From positions 1 to 35,136 of the forward strand of contig JABHHM010000166.1 of the NCBI GenBank assembly GCA_018671575.1: DNA of 35,136 nucleotides, written 5' to 3'. The stretch comes from Methylococcales bacterium. Lineage in GTDB: Bacteria; Pseudomonadota; Gammaproteobacteria; JABHGC01. Positions 11,469-21,168 of this stretch are shown one piece after another; within the stretch, counting starts at the first letter, position 1, and every line of letters starts with the position of its first letter. Position numbers and translations under genes: made by a program. The notes beneath the pieces are model-generated. The model was not told where the DNA came from and made no database searches. It saw only the letters and a program-made list of their open reading frames with translations.

Positions 11469-12620
11469 TTATTGAGGAAGTAAAATATTGGCAACATCTG
11501 TTAACTCATCAGTTATTTCAGCTACATTTTTTTGTATATCAGATGATTTTTCAGTGTTATTTTTAATAGTTTCTAATTCAAGTTGAATGGATTTAATGAA
11601 AGCGCTTTGTGTGTTGGTGGACTCATTGATATTTTTGTGTGCTATTTTAAGCAAGCCAATATCACCGACTATTTCAGAGAATGAAATGCAGGCATTTTCA
11701 ATGAGTTCTTCACAGTTTTCTGTTTTATCGGCACCATCTTGCATTGTTTTGATGGCTTCAGCGACATCATGTTTTATTTTTTCAATAAAATTAACAATTT
11801 CAACCGTTGAGTCCTGAGTTCTTTGAGCTAGGTTTCTAACTTCTTCGGCAACAACAGCAAATCCTCTTCCTTGTTCTCCCGCTCTTGCTGCTTCTATTGC
11901 AGCGTTAAGTGCCAGTAAGTTGGTTTGTTCCGCAACACTTTTAATAACATCCATGACCATGCTGATGTTATTGACATCTTCTCCAAGTTTTTCCATTACT
12001 TGTGCTGCATCCTGAACACCCATTGCTAATGCAGCAACCGCTCCCATTGCATCAGTGATGATCACTTTTCCTTCTTCTGAGTGTTCGGATGATAAATCAA
12101 GATGCTCAGATAAATCATGTGTGCCATCAATGATTAGTGTTATATTTTCATTTAAGGAAATAATGACGTTATCTATTGATGAACTGGCAGATATTTGTAG
12201 CGATAAGCATGAATCTGTTTGATGCTGTAGCGTTAAAAAATTTTCAATGGTTGTTCTAAGTTGATTTTCAGATGAGGATTTGGCGTTCTTTAAGAGCTCA
12301 TATTGTTCTGCTAACTGACTGATATTATCATACAAACTATGAATTTCAGCAGTATGTTTGTTGCTATTTTTTAACGATTCGCTTTGTTGGTTGTGTAACC
12401 ATTTTTTAATAATTTCTGAGGTCTGAATGATTGGTTTTGATGCTAAATATTTTGCTACGAGTATGATTGCAAGGTTGGTAAAGGCAATTAATGTTAAAAG
12501 TAAAATTATAACAGGGTTGAATTCGTTGCTTATATAAAGCACCATGCTTGTTGTCAATATTAGGTTAGTTATAACTACTAATGCAACGAAGAAAATTATT
12601 GAGTGTTGATTTAAATTCAT
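11469..12620 (-). CDS. Methyl-accepting chemotaxis-like protein with two TM helices
   Basis: [44 protein letters not shown]; two hydrophobic N-terminal segments with a short loop. Confidence 0.93.
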   Translation of the reverse strand: MNLNQHSIIFFVALVVITNLILTTSMVLYISNEFNPVIILLLTLIAFTNLAIILVAKYLASKPIIQTSEIIKKWLHNQQSESLKNSNKHTAEIHSLYDNISQLAEQYELLKNAKSSSENQLRTTIENFLTLQHQTDSCLSLQISASSSIDNVIISLNENITLIIDGTHDLSEHLDLSSEHSEEGKVIITDAMGAVAALAMGVQDAAQVMEKLGEDVNNISMVMDVIKSVAEQTNLLALNAAIEAARAGEQGRGFAVVAEEVRNLAQRTQDSTVEIVNFIEKIKHDVAEAIKTMQDGADKTENCEELIENACISFSEIVGDIGLLKIAHKNINESTNTQSAFIKSIQLELETIKNNTEKSSDIQKNVAEITDELTDVANILLPQ

Positions 12621-12623
12621 GAA

Positions 12624-12959
12624 TTATAAAATTTCAAAAAAATTCTCAAATTTACTCATGGTCAATATTTGTTTCAGCGCAGCACTACATCCAGTAATTT
12701 TTAATCCTATGTTATTGTCTACCGCTTTTGTTCTGCCGTAGAGAGCTATTAACATGCCTAGTCCAGAACTATCGATAAAGTCAGTGTTTTCTAGTATTAA
12801 CTCATATTCCCTGTGTAGAGGAGTGTCGTGGTAGAGTTTTCGGAACTCATCTCGAATAAGTGAGTTAAGTGTTCCATTAATTCGGATAATTAGTTTTCCG
12901 CCATCAACGGCTGTGGTTATTGATGTTTCATCTTGGGTAATTTCAGTGACTAGATTCAT
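12624..12959 (-). CDS. STAS-domain protein (anti-sigma factor antagonist family)
   Basis: LIIRINGTLN...ELILENTDFIDSSGLGMLIALYGRTKA. Confidence 0.9.
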   Translation of the reverse strand: MNLVTEITQDETSITTAVDGGKLIIRINGTLNSLIRDEFRKLYHDTPLHREYELILENTDFIDSSGLGMLIALYGRTKAVDNNIGLKITGCSAALKQILTMSKFENFFEIL

Positions 12960-13020
12960 AATCTGTACTTTAAATAAAAGTTAAATATTGGCAGAAAATA
13001 TCATGAGTTGGTTGTTGTAT

Positions 13021-13386
13021 TTATCCAATTAATTTTTTCACTGCTCCGAGAACACTTGTACCGTTAAAAGGTTTTACAATCCATCCTTTAACACCTGATG
13101 CTTTTCCCCGCGCTTTCATTTTTGGGTCACTTTCTGTGGTGAGCATGATGATGGCTGTTTTGGAGTTTTTTAATTCGTTTCTGACTTTTTCAACCATGGT
13201 TAATCCATCCATGATTGGCATGTTGACATCACAAAAAACCAGTTTGATAGAGGCATCAGTTTTAATATTATCCAAACCTTGTTTGCCATCATTAGCGGTT
13301 GCTACATCATAGCCTTTGCCTTTAAAGAAACTGCTGACTTCATTGCGTACTGTCGCAGAATCATCAACTACTAATATTTGGGCCAT
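13021..13386 (-). CDS. CheY-like single-domain response regulator
   Basis: ILVVDDSATVRNEV...LVFCDVNMPIMDGLTMVEKVR...IIMLTTESD...GVKGWIVKPF. Confidence 0.95.
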   Translation of the reverse strand: MAQILVVDDSATVRNEVSSFFKGKGYDVATANDGKQGLDNIKTDASIKLVFCDVNMPIMDGLTMVEKVRNELKNSKTAIIMLTTESDPKMKARGKASGVKGWIVKPFNGTSVLGAVKKLIG

Positions 13387-13492
13387 TTTTATTACCTTTA
13401 TGAAGTTTATTTATAAATTTAAATTTTTTTATGCACTGTCGTAAGTATAGACACTACTTTTAAAAATGATTTATGTTTAGCATTAATATTTT

Positions 13493-14449
13493 TTAAAAAA
13501 GCTCCAGTTCTCCAGAATCTACAAAATCATCAATTGATTTTTCATTTTCGGTAAATTTTTCTGGATCCCAGTTGAGATGAAAAACAAACTTCTGGAAGAT
13601 AATGACAGGAGCGAAATTGTTGTTTGCATCACTGATACGATAACGCAGACAGAGCTGTCCTTCGTCGCTACCAAAAGAAATGTAACGTTTTTCATGATTA
13701 ATAATGATGGGGACTTGTACTCGATAACCAGGGTCTTCGAGTTCACTTTCATTAACGTACCTTGTTTTCATTCCTCCCCATATACGATTCGATATTTCGC
13801 CTAAAACACTATTGACTAATCTAAAGTCAACAGGATCATCATCTGGGTTTAAGTGGGTTTTTTGTAGCCGAATTATTTTCTCGATACTGGCTTCTTCAGT
13901 TTGTAGCATCATGTAACCACGACACCAGTTGGTTTCGAGGGACATTAGGCTGAAAACCTGACCAAAAATAATACGGTCTTTAACAATGTAGGGTGTATCA
14001 CATGAAACGACGGTATCATTTAATTCAGTTTGCAGTGTATCAATGGTTATTTCCTGAATGCCACGAATTAATCCATTGGGGTACTGTGTGTTAAATAAAT
14101 ATGACCCAACCATTTCTTTCAGTTTGTCCATTTGCCCAGAATAGTAAAAGCCTGCAAATGTATTTGTGGGTAAAGATTCTGCGTCACTATTCGGGTTGAT
14201 GCGGATAAAAATAGGCAGTTCTCTGCGTATTAAATGAATTTGTTCACCTAATTCAAGACCTTCTTCTCCATCAGATAAAAATACGGCTCCCAAATCAATA
14301 TTACTTTCTAAGACTTCTAGTATGTCTTTGCTATCGACTCTTAAACCGATTAAATCATTTTCTTTTAAAAAAGTTCTTAGTTCTTTGAGCGTAGACCTAT
14401 CTTTTTCATAGATTAGGACTTTACACATTAATTTATCGCCTTCTGACAT
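13493..14449 (-). CDS. Degenerate receiver-like domain plus CheX-like domain; C-terminal tail DDFVDSGELELF
   Basis: N-terminus CKVLIYEKDRSTLKELRTFLKEN (receiver-like, no clear phospho-acceptor); C-terminal half has VLGEISNRIWGGMKTR resembling the CheC/CheX ExxN helix. Confidence 0.65.
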   Translation of the reverse strand: MSEGDKLMCKVLIYEKDRSTLKELRTFLKENDLIGLRVDSKDILEVLESNIDLGAVFLSDGEEGLELGEQIHLIRRELPIFIRINPNSDAESLPTNTFAGFYYSGQMDKLKEMVGSYLFNTQYPNGLIRGIQEITIDTLQTELNDTVVSCDTPYIVKDRIIFGQVFSLMSLETNWCRGYMMLQTEEASIEKIIRLQKTHLNPDDDPVDFRLVNSVLGEISNRIWGGMKTRYVNESELEDPGYRVQVPIIINHEKRYISFGSDEGQLCLRYRISDANNNFAPVIIFQKFVFHLNWDPEKFTENEKSIDDFVDSGELELF

Positions 14450-14461
14450 TTGTTTTCTCCA

Positions 14462-15019
14462 TTAAAAAAATTCTAGTTCGCCACTGTCTTCTATTTCTTC
14501 TTCGGCTGGTTTTTCTGCCTGGAAGTCCATGTCTTCATAGGAAGAGACCATTAGACTATAGCCAAAATCTATGTCATCGCTACTGATGAAAACGTTAGAA
14601 TGTGTTTCATAGGTAGGATCAAGTGAGGATAGAAAATTGAGTGTGGTATTGGGTAGTGTGTTAGGGGTGGACATGCCAAGATGAGAGTAATGTTTTCCTA
14701 GCTCTCTCTTAATTGCACCACAGAATTCATTGCCTAATTCCGATAAATAATCATAACAGGCATCATCATCAGGATTTTCATCAGAAAAGCTGGCTTTTTT
14801 TACATAATCTTTAATATCCGATGAAAATTTGAAATGTATTAATAAAATAGCTCGAAAAGAATAGGAAACAATGGTTAGCATGATGAATTGATCTTGTTTG
14901 ACATCAGTAATTTCGTTGGCTAAGGTGATTTTAGGGCTACCTTCTGTACAGCGAAAAGACTGTAATGCACAGGTTTTCAGTATGTTCTGAAAGCCTTCTT
15001 GTGCATTTCGACTAAGCAT
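14462..15019 (-). CDS. CheX-like chemotaxis phosphatase-family protein; C-terminal tail EDSGELEFF
   Basis: YLSELGNEFCGAIKRELGKHYSHLGMSTPNTLP resembles the CheX helix (ExxN...) and following P-x-T segment. Confidence 0.65.
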   Translation of the reverse strand: MLSRNAQEGFQNILKTCALQSFRCTEGSPKITLANEITDVKQDQFIMLTIVSYSFRAILLIHFKFSSDIKDYVKKASFSDENPDDDACYDYLSELGNEFCGAIKRELGKHYSHLGMSTPNTLPNTTLNFLSSLDPTYETHSNVFISSDDIDFGYSLMVSSYEDMDFQAEKPAEEEIEDSGELEFF

Positions 15020-15079
15020 TGTATTGCCTTATGGTTTTGTGATAAATATTCATGGGTTGCCAAATAAGCTTAATTTGAT

Positions 15080-15895
15080 CTAAAAGTCTAATTCAAAATC
15101 AACATCATCATCATTATTGTTTTCAACAATATCACTTTCACTAACATCAATATTGGTTTTAATGTTGTCGACATCAACTTGTAAGCTTGTAACGGCAGTA
15201 ATAACCATTTTGCCCACAGCTTGAATGTCTTGAAATGTTGCTGTGGTTATCATTTCATTTTTATTTAAATTTTCTTTGTAACTTGCATTTAATGACTCTG
15301 AGCGAGTAGCCAGGCTTCTCACTTCATTGGCAACAACGGCAAAACCTCTGCCGTATTCTCCCGCTCTGGCAGCTTCAATACTGGCGTTGAGCGCTAAAAT
15401 AATGATTTGTTTAACAATGTTAGTGAATTCTTTGCTTTGGCTGTGCATTTCTTTGTTGTGAACCATGATACCGTCAAGTTCTTTGTGCCAGCGCTCAAAT
15501 GTGGCAAATAATTCAAGAAGCTGGGATACTTCATCATAAAATTCAGCCAAGCCAGTGGCGATTTTTTGTTTGGTTGATTCTTGTTGGTGTTGTAAGGGTG
15601 TTATTTCCTCTCTTAGCTGTGATATTTCTGCTGTCGATGTCTCTGCTGTTGCTGTTGCTGTTGCATTAAAATTATTTTTTTGGGTAGTTATTTCTAATTT
15701 CAGCTCTTCAATCAGCTCATTTAGATCTTTTTCTTTTTGAGTTAAGTCACTTTCAGGAATCAGCCCAATGAGCCACTCATTTAATTCTTGTTCCTGATTT
15801 ATTAATAAGGTATCAGATTTTTGTTTCCAGTAGGCATGTACAAAAAAACTGGATAATGTGATGCCTGCAATAAATACAGCGAGGTTAATCCACAT
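15080..15895 (-). CDS. Mini-MCP: one N-terminal TM helix, coiled coil, short signalling tip; C-terminal tail [10 protein letters not shown]
   Basis: [35 protein letters not shown]; hydrophobic N-terminus [21 protein letters not shown]. Confidence 0.85.
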   Translation of the reverse strand: MWINLAVFIAGITLSSFFVHAYWKQKSDTLLINQEQELNEWLIGLIPESDLTQKEKDLNELIEELKLEITTQKNNFNATATATAETSTAEISQLREEITPLQHQQESTKQKIATGLAEFYDEVSQLLELFATFERWHKELDGIMVHNKEMHSQSKEFTNIVKQIIILALNASIEAARAGEYGRGFAVVANEVRSLATRSESLNASYKENLNKNEMITTATFQDIQAVGKMVITAVTSLQVDVDNIKTNIDVSESDIVENNNDDDVDFELDF

Positions 15896-15909
15896 GTTAA
15901 ATCGTATCC

Positions 15910-17880
15910 TTAAATAAAATAGTTATTTGAAGGAATGGTAATGATAAATTCAAAAGGTGAAAATGTTATTTCATTACTGTCGCTTAACAATTTTATTTCA
16001 ACATTTGCACCCACTTTGGTCATAAAAGATTTGACGGCATCCATTCCGACACCACGTCCAGATACTTGGGTGACGGCTTCTGCGGTTGATAGACCTGAAT
16101 GGAAAATTAGGTTGGCAACTTGTTGTGCAGTGGGTTTGTCATCAGCTGAGAGGATTTCATTTTTGACCGCTTTTTCATGTATTTTATGAAGTGCCAAACC
16201 TCGTCCATCATCATGAATGTGTATTTCAGCAGAGTTATTAATATCCTTGACTTCAAATACAATGGTGCCTTTGCCTGCTTTGCCTTGGTTAACTCTCTCT
16301 TCTTCTGATTCGATGCCATGATCTAGTGAATTTCTAACAATATGCATGAAAGAGCTTTTAAGAGGTTCTGCTAGGTTATGATGAAAATGAGCATTTAAAT
16401 CGTTCAGTTTAAAGTCTGGAACGGGTTTGTTGAGCTCTCCTGCCAATGAATGTACCGAATCCATTGCGCCAGATGCCAGTCTTTCTAGTGGGATTTTTCC
16501 AACTTTTCTAATATTGTTGTGTAATGCTTTTAGTTTTTCATCATCAGGGTATTTAGCTGTTGCATATTGACTGATTTGTACGGTGTCGTCCAAAATACCA
16601 TTGGGGATAAACGTTCCTCTGCTGGTTAATAAGTCTCCAGCTCTGCCTTTTCTTCCCAATTTATTGCTGTTTATGTCGTTATAATGTTTGATGGCACAGT
16701 TAGCCATTTCAAGTTCTTTCAATAATAATTCTGCATTCCAAACAGAGTCTGGGTCTTTGCGTAAATTATCATAAGTTTGTTCAACTTCATGGATTGTGTT
16801 GGTTAAACCCGTGAATTCATAAGTTCTGGCATTACCTTTGATGGTATGCATGTTGCGAAACAGCGCAGAGAGTGTGTCGGGGTCTTTTTCTGTGGTTTTT
16901 TCAATAATGGTTTTGTTTTCTGCGATATAGTCAAAAGCTGATTCAGTAAAACCATTAAATTTTTCTTGAGATATATTTAAAATCTGCCCGATGATATTCA
17001 GTTCTTCTTTTTGTTTTTCGGCTTCAATGGCCAATTGTCTGAGTTCTGTGACATCTTGTGCAATGATTAATATTTTTTCTACAATATCATCATCAGTCAG
17101 AATGGGAACCCAATCTAATTGTATGATTTTACTTTTATCACCGACCAGTTTTTGAAATTCGTGAATGAGGATGTGTCCATTTACATCATAAGAAAATTCG
17201 TCTTCACCAAGAATGGCAAATAAAGCCGCTTTCATTTGGTCAATGGTATCCGAGCCAACATCGGTGTTATCAAAAACCAGGTCAATCATATTTTTATTGG
17301 CGATATCAGATTCGCCAATGAGTTCTTCAAGAAAGGCTGAATATTCAGGGTGAATGAGTCCTCCCTCGACAATGGTGAAAACGCCTTGCTTCATGTTCTG
17401 TAGCATGTTGGCGATATCATTGGTTTTCTGGTTTAATTGTGTGGTTTTTTCTGCCAGTAAACGTTCTTGTTCTTTTCTTTGAGTGATGTCGGTGTGGAAA
17501 CCTGAAAAACGATAGGGTTCACCCTCTTCATCTCGGGCACTGATGCCTCGTGACTCAACCCAGAGAAAACCACCTTCTTTAAGTTTTAGGCGATATTCAA
17601 GATTGTAGCAACTGACAACGCCTTCCATATAGTCTGTCCAGATGTCCAGCATTTCACCCAAATCATCTGGGTGTATTAAATCAATGATGGTGTTGAAGCA
17701 TTCTTTCAATTCACCTTCTTTATAACCGACCATTTCTAGCCAGCGTCTTGAAAAATAAAATTCACCTGTGTTGATATCCCAGTCCCAGATACCATCATTA
17801 CAGCCATCAACCAAAAACATAAAGCGTTCAAGGTTTTTTTCCTGATCTTTTAATTCTTCAGCAGTTTTTTCTTCGGCCAT
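15910..17880 (-). CDS. PAS-HPt-HATPase CheA-like histidine kinase lacking a C-terminal CheW-like (P5) domain
   Basis: PAS/PAC ([27 protein letters not shown]...[12 protein letters not shown]); HPt [18 protein letters not shown] box [13 protein letters not shown] boxes HDDGRGLAL and [12 protein letters not shown]; protein ends about 30 residues later. Confidence 0.9.
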   Translation of the reverse strand: MAEEKTAEELKDQEKNLERFMFLVDGCNDGIWDWDINTGEFYFSRRWLEMVGYKEGELKECFNTIIDLIHPDDLGEMLDIWTDYMEGVVSCYNLEYRLKLKEGGFLWVESRGISARDEEGEPYRFSGFHTDITQRKEQERLLAEKTTQLNQKTNDIANMLQNMKQGVFTIVEGGLIHPEYSAFLEELIGESDIANKNMIDLVFDNTDVGSDTIDQMKAALFAILGEDEFSYDVNGHILIHEFQKLVGDKSKIIQLDWVPILTDDDIVEKILIIAQDVTELRQLAIEAEKQKEELNIIGQILNISQEKFNGFTESAFDYIAENKTIIEKTTEKDPDTLSALFRNMHTIKGNARTYEFTGLTNTIHEVEQTYDNLRKDPDSVWNAELLLKELEMANCAIKHYNDINSNKLGRKGRAGDLLTSRGTFIPNGILDDTVQISQYATAKYPDDEKLKALHNNIRKVGKIPLERLASGAMDSVHSLAGELNKPVPDFKLNDLNAHFHHNLAEPLKSSFMHIVRNSLDHGIESEEERVNQGKAGKGTIVFEVKDINNSAEIHIHDDGRGLALHKIHEKAVKNEILSADDKPTAQQVANLIFHSGLSTAEAVTQVSGRGVGMDAVKSFMTKVGANVEIKLLSDSNEITFSPFEFIITIPSNNYFI

Positions 17881-18053
17881 GGCTAGTTAAACCTCCACAG
17901 GTTTTAATTTATTCTTAAATATAGGGCTGTTGTATTGTTATGCTCTTAAAGTGAAGTATAGCAACGTAATGTAAAAGTAAAATATTTTTACCCATTTATT
18001 TAGAATTATTCGAAAGCTGATAGGTTTCGTTCGAGCAGAAGAGCTACTTAACT

Positions 18054-18180
18054 TAAATTCAAAATTAACTTCGACCTTTTGTCCACAGGCTTCGTCATTC
18101 AAACAGTTGCATAGTTCGACTATGCGTCTATTTTCGTGCCTTGCCTGTGAACAAAATATCTTTGCAAATTGTAAAGGTCA
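18054..18180. repeat. Inverted-repeat element, family A, copy 3
   Basis: TTCAAAATTAAC...TTGTCCACAGGCTTCGTC..TCAAACAGTTGCATAGTTCGACTATGCG...GTGCCTTGCC...GAACAAAA...AAATTGTAAAGG. Confidence 0.85.
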
Positions 18181-18190
18181 TCTCTTGGTT

Positions 18191-18721
18191 TTATATTGAT
18201 ACGCCCTCAGGCAAGGGTAATTGATATTGTTCAACGGTTAAATTGGTCAGATCACATATAAAATATCGTGGCATCTCACCTACGCCACCTACTGTGCCTG
18301 GATTGAGAATAAGGGTCTGTGTACCCAAAATATTAGTGACTGTTGAAATTTTTGAGCGGTGGCTATGACCACAACAGACAATATCCCATTTGCCAGTAAG
18401 AGCCATGCCTTCTGCATAATGAGGGTAGTGAACCATGAAAATTTTACGATTTGCAAGTTCGATGGTTGCGTCTTGTCCGTGGTAGTGAATATTGCTGTCT
18501 GGATTGGCAGAAAATTGTGTCATCGTATAAAGATCACCCGTATTGTTGCCGTGGATGACATGAATGGGAATAAGAGTGTCTTTGACTAAATTAAATGTAC
18601 TTGGAGCAACAACATCTCCACAGTGCAAAATAGCTTCTGCACCCATTTCACATGCCTCAGTAATGGCTGATTTTAATAAAAAACGGTTGTCGTGGCTGTC
18701 GGATAGAATACATATTTTCAT
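18191..18721 (-). CDS. YfcE/MJ0936-family metallophosphoesterase
   Basis: MKICILSDSHDNR, AILHCGDVV, VIHGNNTGD, CCGHSHRS, ILNPGTVGG. Confidence 0.93.
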   Translation of the reverse strand: MKICILSDSHDNRFLLKSAITEACEMGAEAILHCGDVVAPSTFNLVKDTLIPIHVIHGNNTGDLYTMTQFSANPDSNIHYHGQDATIELANRKIFMVHYPHYAEGMALTGKWDIVCCGHSHRSKISTVTNILGTQTLILNPGTVGGVGEMPRYFICDLTNLTVEQYQLPLPEGVSI

Positions 18722-18784
18722 TCATTGGTTCCAAATTATTTAATTGTTCAGTGTTTCTAAATTCTAGCAGTTTTTTTAAGACGA

Positions 18785-18818
18785 AAAAAAACAGCAACAA
18801 TAAAACTGTTGCTGTTTT
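18785..18818 (-). terminator. Intrinsic terminator downstream of hppA
   Basis: AAAACAGCAACA-loop-TGTTGCTGTTTT; T-tract on the minus strand. Confidence 0.8.
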
Positions 18819-18874
18819 AAGTTTATTACTCGTCTCCCATGTAGTGTTACATGGGGCGAGCATGATTGTTGTCG

Positions 18875-20896
18875 TTAGATTAGCCCAACAATCAATAGTG
18901 CAACAATATTAATGATTTTAATCATTGGATTAACCGCTGGACCCGCAGTATCTTTGTACGGATCACCAACTGTATCGCCAGTGACTGCTGCTTTATGTGC
19001 ATCAGAGCCTTTGCCACCAAAATTACCATCTTCAATGTATTTTTTTGCATTATCCCATGCACCACCACCTGTAGTCATGGAGATTGCAACAAATAATCCC
19101 GTAACGATGGTTCCAATTAATAGACCACCCAGTGCTGCTTTACCGAGTAAAACACCTACAACGACAGGGACAAAAACAGGTAGTAATGAAGGTAAAATCA
19201 TTTCTTTAATCGCTGCTTTGGTTAGCATGTCAACTGCTTTTGAGTAGTCAGGTTTTTGGCTGTAATCCATAATACCTGGCATTTCTTTGAATTGACGTCT
19301 AACTTCAACAACCACTGATCCAGCCGCTCGCCCTACAGCTTCCATTGCCAATGCACCGAATAAGTAAGGGATTAAACCACCAATAAATAAACCAATAATA
19401 ACATCAGGATCAGATAAGAAAAACTTAACATCTCCACCCAAGTTGTGTTTGTAATCTGCAAATAAAACCAATGCAGCAAGACCTGCTGAGCCGATAGCAT
19501 AACCTTTAGTAACGGCTTTGGTTGTATTGCCAACAGCATCCAATGGGTCAGTGATGTTTCTGATTTCTTCAGGTAATTCAGCCATTTCTGCAATACCACC
19601 AGCATTATCAGTGATAGGACCGTATGCGTCCAGAGCTACAATGATGCCTGTCATGGATAACATAGACGTGGCTGCAATTGCGATTCCGTATAATCCTGCT
19701 AAGTCGTGTGATGCCCAAATACTTGCACAAATTACGATAACGGGTGCAGCTGTTGATTTCATTGAAACGCCTAGGCCAGCAATAACGTTGGTGCCATCAC
19801 CCGTTAAAGATGATTCTGCAATGGTTCTAACTGGGGCATAGTCTGTTGAAGTGTAGTATTCTGTGATCACTACCATGGCGGCTGTGAGTGCTAGACCAAC
19901 TAAAGATGCAAAATATATATTTATTGTTGCAAAAGTGTTGCCATCAATCATGATTGATTCACCAAGAAATTGTGTGGTGACAGGATAAAAAGCAAGTGCA
20001 GATAAACCGCCTGCTACTGCAAGACCTTTGTACAGTGCATTCATGATTTTTCCGCCTTCACTAATTTTGACGAAAAAAGTACCAACAATTGATGCGATAA
20101 TAGAAACTGCTCCAAGCATTAGAGGGTATATCACGATATTTTCATTGCCAGTGACCAGTAAGCTTCCAAGTAACATAGTTGCAATAATGGTTACCGCATA
20201 GGTTTCAAATAAATCTGCCGCCATACCAGCACAGTCACCAACGTTATCGCCTACATTATCAGCAATAACTGCTGGGTTTCTGGGGTCATCTTCTGGAATG
20301 CCTGCTTCAACTTTACCCACAATATCAGCGCCAACGTCAGCTCCTTTAGTGAATATGCCGCCACCTAGACGAGCAAAAATTGAAATTAAAGAAGAACCGA
20401 ATGCCAGTCCAAGAAGGGCATGAATCGCCTCTTTGAATTCCAGTCCAAGTGGTCCAGTGAGGATTGCATAGTAACCTGCTACACCAATCATGCCTAAGCC
20501 AACAACCAGCATTCCAGTGATTGCTCCACCTCTGAAAGCAACCTGAAATGCTGCTCCCATGCCATCATTAGCCGCTTCTGCTGTTCGTGTGTTAGAGCGT
20601 ACTGATATATTCATACCAATAAAACCAGTTGCACCAGATAAAATGGCACCAATGGCAAAACCAATGGCAGTATTTGCATCAATAAAGAGTAAAATTACAA
20701 CAAATAATCCAGCACCTACTATCCCAATGGTTTTGTATTGTCTGTTTAAATAGGCTGACGCACCATCTTGTACTGCTTTTCCAATTTCCTGCATTTTGTC
20801 ATTACCTGGTGGTAATGAAAGTATCCATTTAATTGAATAAAGCCCATAAGCTACTGCGGCAAAGCCTGCCAGTATTGCTAATAAAATGCCGTTCAT
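18875..20896 (-). CDS. hppA: Membrane-bound proton-translocating pyrophosphatase, K+-independent type
   Basis: [57 protein letters not shown] (Lys of K+-independent class); [42 protein letters not shown]. Confidence 0.98.
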   Translation of the reverse strand: MNGILLAILAGFAAVAYGLYSIKWILSLPPGNDKMQEIGKAVQDGASAYLNRQYKTIGIVGAGLFVVILLFIDANTAIGFAIGAILSGATGFIGMNISVRSNTRTAEAANDGMGAAFQVAFRGGAITGMLVVGLGMIGVAGYYAILTGPLGLEFKEAIHALLGLAFGSSLISIFARLGGGIFTKGADVGADIVGKVEAGIPEDDPRNPAVIADNVGDNVGDCAGMAADLFETYAVTIIATMLLGSLLVTGNENIVIYPLMLGAVSIIASIVGTFFVKISEGGKIMNALYKGLAVAGGLSALAFYPVTTQFLGESIMIDGNTFATINIYFASLVGLALTAAMVVITEYYTSTDYAPVRTIAESSLTGDGTNVIAGLGVSMKSTAAPVIVICASIWASHDLAGLYGIAIAATSMLSMTGIIVALDAYGPITDNAGGIAEMAELPEEIRNITDPLDAVGNTTKAVTKGYAIGSAGLAALVLFADYKHNLGGDVKFFLSDPDVIIGLFIGGLIPYLFGALAMEAVGRAAGSVVVEVRRQFKEMPGIMDYSQKPDYSKAVDMLTKAAIKEMILPSLLPVFVPVVVGVLLGKAALGGLLIGTIVTGLFVAISMTTGGGAWDNAKKYIEDGNFGGKGSDAHKAAVTGDTVGDPYKDTAGPAVNPMIKIINIVALLIVGLI

Positions 20897-20927
20897 TTAG
20901 GTCTCCCTTACTGTTGATTAAAATTAA

Positions 20928-21119
20928 CTATTTGAATTTGGTGTTTATTACCAAACCAAATTTATTTTCTAATTCAAATTCATTGATGAGTTGATTAACC
21001 GCTTCTTGGCCATGTACTTTTTGTACTTCTGCAAGTATTAAGCGTGTGGCATTGCGATTATAACCGCTCTTGAATGAAACTTGAGTTTGAATGAATTCTC
21101 TTGCTTTATCTAATGTCAT
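20928..21119 (-). CDS. Small hypothetical protein (63 aa) between hppA and PPi-PFK
   Basis: MTLDKAREFIQTQVSFKSGYNRNATRLILAEVQKVHGQEAVNQLINEFELENKFGLVINTKFK; co-oriented, helix-rich by eye. Confidence 0.75.
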   Translation of the reverse strand: MTLDKAREFIQTQVSFKSGYNRNATRLILAEVQKVHGQEAVNQLINEFELENKFGLVINTKFK

Positions 21120-21131
21120 AATGAGTCAAAT

Positions 21132-21160
21132 AATAAAGGAGCAATGAAGCTCCTTTATTT
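21132..21160 (-). terminator. Putative intrinsic terminator downstream of PPi-PFK
   Basis: AATAAAGGAGC-AATGAA-GCTCCTTTATT hairpin. Confidence 0.6.
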
Positions 21161-21168
21161 GATCCTAC

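Noticed and set aside
18657-18863. 68-aa minus-strand ORF
   Set aside because: Spans the hppA terminator hairpin and overlaps the phosphoesterase start.
18912-19841. Plus-strand ORFs antisense to hppA (111 and 107 aa)
   Set aside because: Fully overlapped by the highly conserved hppA reading frame; shadow ORFs.
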